This document shows, one piece after another, positions 56,156 through 64,000 of a DNA stretch of 64,000 nucleotides. Position numbers and translations under genes: made by a program. The stretch is taken from positions 10,841 to 74,840 of the forward strand of contig SZWC01008580.1 in the NCBI GenBank assembly GCA_023375785.1, read 5' to 3'. The notes beneath the pieces were generated by a model that was not told where the DNA came from, did not search any database, and saw only the letters and a list, made by a program, of their open reading frames with translations. This DNA comes from Penium margaritaceum (taxonomy: Eukaryota; Streptophyta; Zygnematophyceae; Desmidiales; Peniaceae). Position 1 is the first letter of the stretch; every line of letters begins with the position of its first letter.

Positions 56156-59100
56156 GCCATCCCTGTCTGTCTGTACAGCTTACTGTGACCAGTCGGCCAT
56201 GTCCATACTTGTGCCGATCCTTTATGCAGACCCAGATGGTGCTGGAGCACCGGTGGATGGTGGCTCCAAACACCAACAGCTGCTAGACAACTCCCACCGA
56301 GTCCCGGGGGCATAGTCCTTTTGCAGTCGCTAGAGTTTTCTTGGTGGACTGACTCTTGAGCCGATTTGTATGCCTTGCATTGTGCGTCTACGGATCAACG
56401 TTGTACTTGTATGTGTGACCAGTCGTAGTGTCCGGCTTGAGATTTTGCATCTCTATTTTCAGACGGTGTTGCAATTGGATTCTTGATCACAGATATACAG
56501 CCAAAACATCAGTTTTGGACAGGTTTTAGGCACATTGACACAACCACATGCGTCACCCACCGTGAATCATGGTAGTTTCTTATGCTGTGTGCTTGTCAGT
56601 TGTCATTCCGCTCTATGACATGGTGACGTTGTCCAGTCACCTTACGGACTAGTGAGTAAGGAGAAACCAAAAAAAGCTTTATGCTAGGGATCCACGCAAA
56701 GTCTCAAAAGTACAAAGTGATGCTCAACAATAATGTGCTTTGTGGGTACATGAAACACACCAGAGTTCTCTACAACGCGAAGAACACTCTGAATTTTACA
56801 TTGTAGAATGATACAAGGCAGAGATTCACGCAACTCACAAAACAGAAGCTACAACCACACTGCCTCAACAACACCAACCCCTAGTGTGAAGTACTCAACC
56901 TCTCATGAGCTATGTATGATGCAGCCCTACTTGCTGCTACACCATGACGCAGTGGTGCCACCTAGCACAAACACGTAGCGAGTCCAACTGTGTCCATCAG
57001 GGCTCCAGGCCTAGTCACTGTCTGTGTAGCCATTGACTACTACCAAACATTACCATCAAATGCATAGTGCGAGGTACTGTGTGGAAACCACATACCACAC
57101 CACTTGCACAATTGCGTGAAGGGCTCTTGCCCAAGGACACTACAAGAACTGTGTGAGGAGGTTGACGAGGAAGGCCATTTTGAGTCGTGTGGTCGTGGCA
57201 AAGTAAATCAAAGAGCCGATCAGGTGCAAGTACAAGGTCACGTCCATTGTCTCCTCTAGCTGTGCTCGATCGTCCACATTTAAGGCATCCTACCCATCAG
57301 GTGTGATGGGGATTGAGGCTGTGGGGACTATACCAAGGAGCTCAGAAAACCACTCCCCCACAATGTGGGCTTACGCAGCAAGATTGTGTGCCACGTATGA
57401 TTATACATGATCTCCATCCCAAGGAAAACAGCCACAGGAGCAAGTCCTTCAACGTGCAGGCAGCCCGAAGGACTGCCCTGGCCTCTTTCACGGCCTCCAT
57501 CAAACAAGAGCCTATGAAGACGTCTTTCCCATAGTCCAGGATGACTGTGAAGCTCTTCGCGGTTCGTCTGGGAAAAAGAGGCAGGCCAACGTCGCTCTGT
57601 ATATAACTGGCACGTGTCACTGTGTCGGTGGTCTCTTGATTCCAGCACAAGAATGACAGCTTGAGGCCATACATGGCCTTGGACAAGGGCCAGATCTTGT
57701 CACTCACCTTGAAGCCAGGTGGCTGGACCATGTAGATCCTCTCCTATAGGGTGCCATGGAGGAACACATTGTTCATGTCCATATGGTGTAGCTCACACTC
57801 ATGGTGAGAAACAACCCCGAACAAAGTGCGAGTAGTGGTCATGCTGTAAACGGGTGCAAATGTGTCAATGAAATCTACACCCTCAACTTGTGAGAAACCC
57901 TCGTCTGCCAAGCAAGCCATGTAGCAATCTAGTGTGCAATCAAGTTTCTCCTTCTTGTGAAAGTCCCATTTGGTGTGTACAACCTTCCGTCGAGGTGGGA
58001 GGTCGACAAGCTCATAGACACCATGCTCGCACATGGCTCTCAGCTCACCCTGAAAAGAAGCATGCCACAACTTTGCTTCCTAAGTCCACAATGCCTTCTT
58101 CAACATGCCTGAATGAGACACCATCAGGCCAAGGACCTTAGTGTGAGGCTCACCACTCTGTACACTACCATTGGGATATCTCGATCCTGAGTCGGCTGTC
58201 CATTGAGTCGTGGAGGCCAGTGGTCAAAGACGGCCACCGGGCTCACGGGAGTAGCCTGAAGCTAAAGTGGTCACCTTTAGTTTCACAGCAAGCGGATGGT
58301 CTGCCTCTGCAAGGGTTGTAGGCTCATAGAGAAAGAGAGAGGACACAGCACAATCAATGACAGGTACAGGCGCACATTGGAAACGGGTGTAGGCCGAGGA
58401 CCACGTGTGGCTGGGAATACCCCCAGTGGCACGACTATGTGTGCTGTAGCAAATTGGCATAGGCATAGGTATGCCTGTTGTGACCGATACTGGCACGGGA
58501 GTAGTTTTGTTCAGAGGGAGTGGTACCAAAGAACACTGACACTAGGACTAGATTAGGTGTCCCCGAGGAGACTGAAACTGGCATAGGAGCAAGTGTGACA
58601 GAGGGGACTGACACTGGCATGGGAGCAGGTGTGCCAGAGGGGATCAACACTAGCACGGGATCAGATGTGAAACAAGGGACTAAGACTTGCATGGGAGTAG
58701 GTGTGCAAGAAGGTACCGACGAGGCTGATGGACAGACAGAAAAAACGAAAAGATTCTTGTCAGCCGGAGACCAGGTGTAAAGTGAGGAGGCTTGGATGGA
58801 CCCATCCATAGGTCTAGACTCTCCCATCCATCTTGAAGGCATTCATGTGTAAACGTGGTTTGCCAAAGACAAAATGATGGGCGTTAGGCAAGAGCCTAAA
58901 AGAGGAGAGCGTCTTGAGACTCAACGATGCGGTGGTGAGCGGGGTTCCAAAAACGTCAGGCCTTCGACCAGGGGGAAGTGTCGATGAAGGCACACATGTG
59001 ACTCCAATGTGAGATCCCTACTGGTCCTCAACATACCAGATGTAGGCTAGGACCACTACACGCAAGCAAGACAGAGGTTGACACAGTGGCCAGACCATAA

Positions 59101-60886
59101 CACATACGGCATGACATGGTCCGGAAGAGGACCGTGTGGCAGGCGGTTCCAGACCCACGTCACGTTGGGGAATCCCTTAAAGGCAAAGGACTCTAGAAGA
59201 CCGTAGTGAGACCTCATGGCATGGACCGCATCCTCTATAGTGTGATTTCAATGCTCAGACATGCCATTTGACTGTTGGATAGCAACAGTAGAGAACTGGT
59301 TGAAAACACCGTGCAAAGAAGGTATCCATCTCGCCTAAGAACTCAGCACCACGATCTGAGCAAAACATGTAGAGGGTGTGAGGAGAATGGCGCTTAAGCC
59401 TCACCAGCCACAGGCGGATGGCTAGGGTGTCATCACTCTTGTGGTGGAGGTTGTAGACCCACCTCATCTGGGTGAAGTTATCAGCCAGTGTGAGAACATA
59501 TCTACCCCGATCTGAGATTGACTGGACTGGGAGGGGATTGAGAAGATCTGAGTGGACCAACTCGAGCGGGCACAGTGCCTGGGAGGTGGAGCAAGGGTAA
59601 GTACAGCAATGCATCATATCCTGAGACAGAAGAGACACTTGGTCTTGGACAGCTTCCGGAAAGAAGCCGCATCAAGAGCAAGGGTGAAGGAGCTTGGACA
59701 CAATATTTGAGCTCACATGACAAAGGCGGGAGTGCACTCAACACCGGTGCTCAGGGGAGAGAAAACCAATGACAAACTCATGCGTAGATTCGGAGGAAGG
59801 AGAGGAGGCAATGGGAGTGCAACGACACCTATAATGCAGGTCATCATCAATTGAGGCACAGAGAACAATTGCACGAGTGTCGAGGGCACTCACTCTGGTA
59901 TTGTCAGCGGTGTTCTCGACAGAGAGACCCATCTTGGTGCAATCACGAACAAAGAGCAGGCTAAGCTCAAGAGCAGGGATGAAGATCACATTGGAAATAT
60001 ACAAGGGGCCAGACGGACCATCAAATTGCACCATCCTAACGCCTTAGACAGGCAATGACTGACCAGACCCTGTGCGAACAGACCGAAGTAACATACCAGG
60101 GCCAAGGACCACAAAGTCGCTACGACGACCCAACCTGAATAGAGTGAAATGGATCAACAGTTTCCCAAGTGGCAACTCTTGGAAGGGACCTGAGCGGGAG
60201 GTATGTTTAGCCCGGACCATCCATATATTAAAAACAAGCCACTGCGATGACAAGTCACGTCATGGGTGGTGCTCGAGTCAATGATCAAAGTGCCACTCGC
60301 CTCACGACTTGTCATCGGTACAAAGCAATAGGCCACAGAGCACTCTACCACTATCGGACGCTTGGCAGAAGGACTCGGAACAACAACAAACAACAAGAGT
60401 CTGTGAATCTTCAAGCCAGTCAATACATTCAGGTCCATCCTCATCACAAGCAAACTAAACTCCCCCACAAGACAATGAGCATAGTACGAGAAGGTTTGTG
60501 GACCACTCGGCTGAGACAACACACTTGCACCTTGCTAAGTATGCGATGCGAGCAGCTGACAAAGCTCCGCAATTGTGCGATCCCGGGCGTCCTCGTCACT
60601 ACTACCGCTGCAAGAAGCGATGGCGTCCGTTGCTTTGTGGTCATGTGGTGAGGTGGTCCGCCTGTGTGTCACCAGAGGACATCCGCTACATGCAAGCTGC
60701 CTGGAGACCGCGCATGACCTAGGTCAAGTCGAGGGGCGACCGGCACTCCATGTAGCGATGTGTACACCGCAGTTGTAGCAGTGGACAGAGCTTCCACTTC
60801 TAGTACTGTCCGACTACTATTGTTACTATCCCTTTCCGCATCTCTTTTTCTCCTTCTTCCCATGTGCAACCGCTACAACACCCAAC
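56156..60886 (-). mobile_element. Copia remnant, array copy 2
   Basis: Counterpart of 48173-52900 with the same parts: RNase H (about 56680-57280), RT (about 57328-58070), 36-bp repeats (about 58482-58728), integrase (about 59255-59640) and protease-like region (about 60240-60300). Broken, with most differences between copies being single bases. Confidence 0.8.
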
Positions 60887-61003
60887 TTTTTGTCGCTCAA
60901 GGTAGAGGAGGAGGAGGAAGTGGTGGAAGTGGGGCTCACGAACTGGGACAAAGGCGTAGGAGGGGTCGAGGTCACGAGTGCAACAAGCAGACTTCGCTTT
61001 AGA

Positions 61004-61807
61004 TGTCAGTGTTGGGTAGTAGTCGATGGCTATAGAGACAATAACTGGCTACGGAGCCTTGATGGTCAGAGTCCGTCTGGCTATGTTTTCTTGTTCCGTG
61101 GCACCGCTATGTCGTGGCGTACCTGTTAGTTTGCGTGGCTTCCACCCGTCACGACGGACGCCGATGGATTACCCATACATCCCACGTTAGTGGTATACGG
61201 TAGAGGAGAGTGTGATGACACGAAAGGCCTCTGGAAGATCCCAAGACCTCTCCATCATCTATGACAGCACCAGCAAAATGCGGTTGATGCTTTCCGGCAG
61301 CTCTGTTGACTTGTCTAGAGCTAGGAGAGTTTTCTCGGTGGGTTGAGACTCGCGCACCCAATGGACTGGACCGGTGCGACGAGGAGACCCGGTGGCTGTA
61401 GTAGTGCTTCCGATGACCAGAAAGCCGTGCGTGATGTTTGGATGTGGATTCCAAGATTTTCTAGCACTGCTTGTGTTTTCTGAGTGGTTGAGACCCGGGC
61501 ACTCGGAGAGCTGTTCCGGTGCCTCGAGGAGACGACCGTTGATTGTTATCATAGTGTACGCAGTGTGTTCTCCCCGCTGACTTGTTTGGGTTCAGCTGGG
61601 TTGATGGGGCCCGGTGCGGCTAGCTGTCGGCGCCCCTACATAAGCCCACTTGGGGCTCATTTGTATTCCTCTCCTTGTTCATTCATGTTATGCATTCCAG
61701 ACTTAGCCAAATTCTTGCCATTTTGCACTACACTAGCACACAGAGCTCATGTTTGTGTTTGCATGGGCCTGCGTGCTCTAATTCATTTCCATCTTGGTAT
61801 CAGAGCA
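61004..61807 (+). repeat. RNase H fragment, LTR and PBS, array copy 2
   Basis: Same layout as 53020-53823. The PBS TGGTATCAGAGCA is at 61795-61807. Confidence 0.7.
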
Positions 61808-61819
61808 CTGGGGGGCGTG

Positions 61820-62650
61820 CGAGCAGCAGAAGGAGCAGCACTGGGTAAAACACACAGAGAACGCGCCACGTGGAGCCATGCATGCAGCAACGTGAGGGAG
61901 CATGAAGTGGCTACAGGTGAACGCCACAAGGGCGGTGAGCCACGCACAGAAGCATTAGCGACAGCGGCGGCAAGAGCAGTAGCAGCAGCAAACGTAGCAG
62001 CCGCGGCAGCTGCAGTGCCACGCAGTAGGAGTAGTGGTGGCAGAGCAACCGCTCACAATAATAGCTACATCGACGGCAGTAGCAGCAGCAGCGGCGTGTG
62101 GCAGCATTTGCAGCAGCTGCGCCTGCGGCTGCAGTAGCAGCATTGGTAGTTGTTGTACCGCATAGCAGCAACAGCAACAGCGGTAGCAGCAGTGGCAGCA
62201 GCAGCAACCAGCAGCAACAGCGACGGTGCACAACATCAAGCAGCAGCAATTTCGGCGACGCATAGAAGCAGGAGCAGCGGCGGCAGCAGCAAGCAGCATC
62301 AATTGCAATAGTGCACAGCAGCAGTAGCGGCGGCAAAAGCAGCAAGCAGAAGCAGTAGTAGCGAGTAGCAGCAGCATTAGCTATAGCAACAAGCAGCAAC
62401 AGCGAAGGTGCACAACATCGAGCAACAGCAATTGTGGCGACGCATAGAAGCAGGAGCAGCGGCGGTAGCAGCAAGCAGCAGAAATAGCAACAGTGTACAG
62501 CAGCAGCAGCGGTGGTGAAAGCAGCAAGCAGAAGCAGTAGTAGCGGGTAGCAGCAGTAGGAAAGGCGGCCAAATTTGCAACCGCCACTGCAGCAGCAGTA
62601 GCAGCCATCGCCACAATAGCTGCATCCAGAACAACAGCGGTTGCTGCTGC
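61820..62650 (+). repeat. CAG-rich leader, array copy 2
   Basis: Counterpart of 53840-54660. The triplet tract differs from copy 1 more than the flanking DNA does, including length differences in multiples of three, as expected for an unstable repeat. Confidence 0.85.
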
Positions 62651-64000
62651 CACCTGCGTTCTTGAAACCCTCCCCACTCTCTTGAGAAGGCTCCTTGAAG
62701 GCCAAGTGGGCCCCCCTTGACGGGCTCTCTTGGAGGGGCCCGTCGAGCCCCTGCCCTCGAGGGGCCCCTCAGAGGGGCCCGTCAGGCCCCTCGGCCCCTT
62801 CGGCACCGTCGGCCCTGTCGGCCGATCGACGGAGGGGCCGACCACAAGAGAGGGGCGAACCCCCCTCCCTTCCCCTCCGTCGGTCCTTCGGCCACCCACT
62901 CGCTCGCACATAGTACAAGCGAGTGAGCTAGACAGGCCGGAGCCCTCCCCTCCTATTCCTTTGTTTTCTCATTTGCCGCACTTCCAAGAGGCAATCAAGA
63001 AAAGGGAGACGCAAGAAAACAAAGTTGAGGGAAAAAGGCAAAAAAAAAGGAAAGAGAAAGAAAAGGGGGTGGGGGAAAGACAAAAAGGGGGCTGAGAGTT
63101 AGAAGAGGGAAAAAAAGCTATACATAGCAGTCGTTGCAGCATTACCCATTGTTGCCATAGAATAGCCCGGCATCTCACCTACACCTACAGAAGCAGCAAT
63201 TTCTACAGCAGCACTAGTTTCCTTAGCAATAGTAGCAGTAGTTGTAGCAGCGTTTGCAGTTTCAACTTCCCAGCGGACAACGGATTGTGTTACCTTGGTA
63301 ATCCCCGTTTCAAGATGCGTCATGACCAGCGTCTCCCTAGGGCCCGTGGATTGGTGCGCGTAGTTAACTACGTAGGATCGATGACATACTTGATTCTGTG
63401 CATCTCCGAGGGTTGGGTCGTCTACCGCTTGGAGCACCAACCACACCTATAGCCGCCACCCCTTCTGATCCCGGAGCAGTCTTCGCTCCATTAGTGGCAG
63501 CAACATTAGTAGCCACAGCTAGACAGACTACATTCTCCGGTTGTATTGCGGTAGTGCAGCTCGTCTCGTCTGGTCACGTTTGCTAACCCTGACGCCACGA
63601 CCTCCGGGAGTGACAGTACCTAATGGTCCCATCCTCTCCCGCGGTTTGGTGTTTATTGTTGAAGTGAGTAATAACTCCGTTGAGCAACAAATTTGACATG
63701 GCGCAGTCGGATTGACAATCTGAGGTTTGTGCATAAAGTTATGGATTTTTATCTGTAAATGCTTGGGTGTGGCTCGGCCGGGAATTTCTGATGTTCAGGC
63801 CAGATTTAATTCTGACATCCAGGTCCAGGGGGGGAAATGAGCTTGGATCTTCGAGTGCTGCATACACAACAGGTTTGTGCATGCGTGCTGGCCCAGCTTG
63901 GTCAGCAGCTACGCAGTGCAAGCAAGCACTGCTGGGTACTTGATCCTGACCAGTCAGGGTGGGGCTACACCTGACTGGACTATTGGGACCGCTTGCATCA

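Larger units (their letters stand above)
48173..64000. repeat. Two direct tandem copies of an 8-kb composite retroelement unit
   Basis: Copy 1 is 48173 to about 56155; copy 2 is 56156 to 64000, cut by the window about 140 bases before its expected end. The offset is 7980-7986 throughout. Differences are only a few per 100 bases by eye, far fewer than between the LTR pairs elsewhere in the window, so the duplication is recent. Each unit holds a minus-strand copia remnant followed by a plus-strand RNase H fragment, LTR, PBS, CAG-rich leader and a GC-rich block. Confidence 0.93.

Overview
The window looks like repeat-dominated nuclear DNA of a streptophyte (land-plant lineage or charophyte-type alga, for example a Chara-like genome). 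The reasons are primer-binding sites matching plant initiator-tRNA-Met, chromodomain Ty3/gypsy and Ty1/copia elements, a Mutator-like (MULE) transposon with spliceosomal introns, long CAG/CTG tracts, and scaffold gaps of N. The organism is an inference. I found no convincing host gene. Nearly all recognisable coding sequence belongs to mobile elements, most of it decayed.

Layout, left to right. (1) 1-3185: 5' part of an LTR retrotransposon on the minus strand (gag-like reading frame, CTG-rich leader, PBS, LTR). A second LTR of the same family lies in opposite orientation at 3587-4397. (2) about 3190-16373: a broken Ty3/gypsy chromovirus on the plus strand, whose integrase region is split by a 7.7-kb Mutator-like DNA transposon (7075-14730). 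The MULE transposase is on the minus strand with two recognisable introns. (3) 16374-17567: unassigned DNA with an (AG)n tract and a gap. (4) 17573-24102: a full-length-structured copia element with both LTRs and a 5-bp target duplication. (5) about 24480-39851: an old minus-strand gypsy element with strongly diverged LTRs. It hosts a DDE-type DNA transposon (about 27470-30250) and a copia element (31748-36616), and the copia carries its own hairpin-rich insert. (6) about 40300-45590: remnants of a third copia element, with a tRNA-like/TATA (LTR-like) segment inside. (7) 46058-48172: unassigned. (8) 48173-64000: two direct tandem copies of an approximately 8-kb composite retroelement unit; the second runs off the window.

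The most notable signals are these. tRNA-like A-box/B-box modules lie inside the LTRs of two copia elements, with a similar module plus TATA box in a third place. Two copia elements have primer-binding sites complementary to the anticodon arm of tRNA-iMet, while other elements in the window use its 3' end. Both DNA transposons have many in-frame stops but almost no frameshifts, a pattern expected from C-to-T decay of methylated copies. Two unrelated-looking retroelements share a CAG-rich leader directly after the PBS. Several single-N scaffold joins are flanked by near-identical direct duplications and are probably assembly artefacts.
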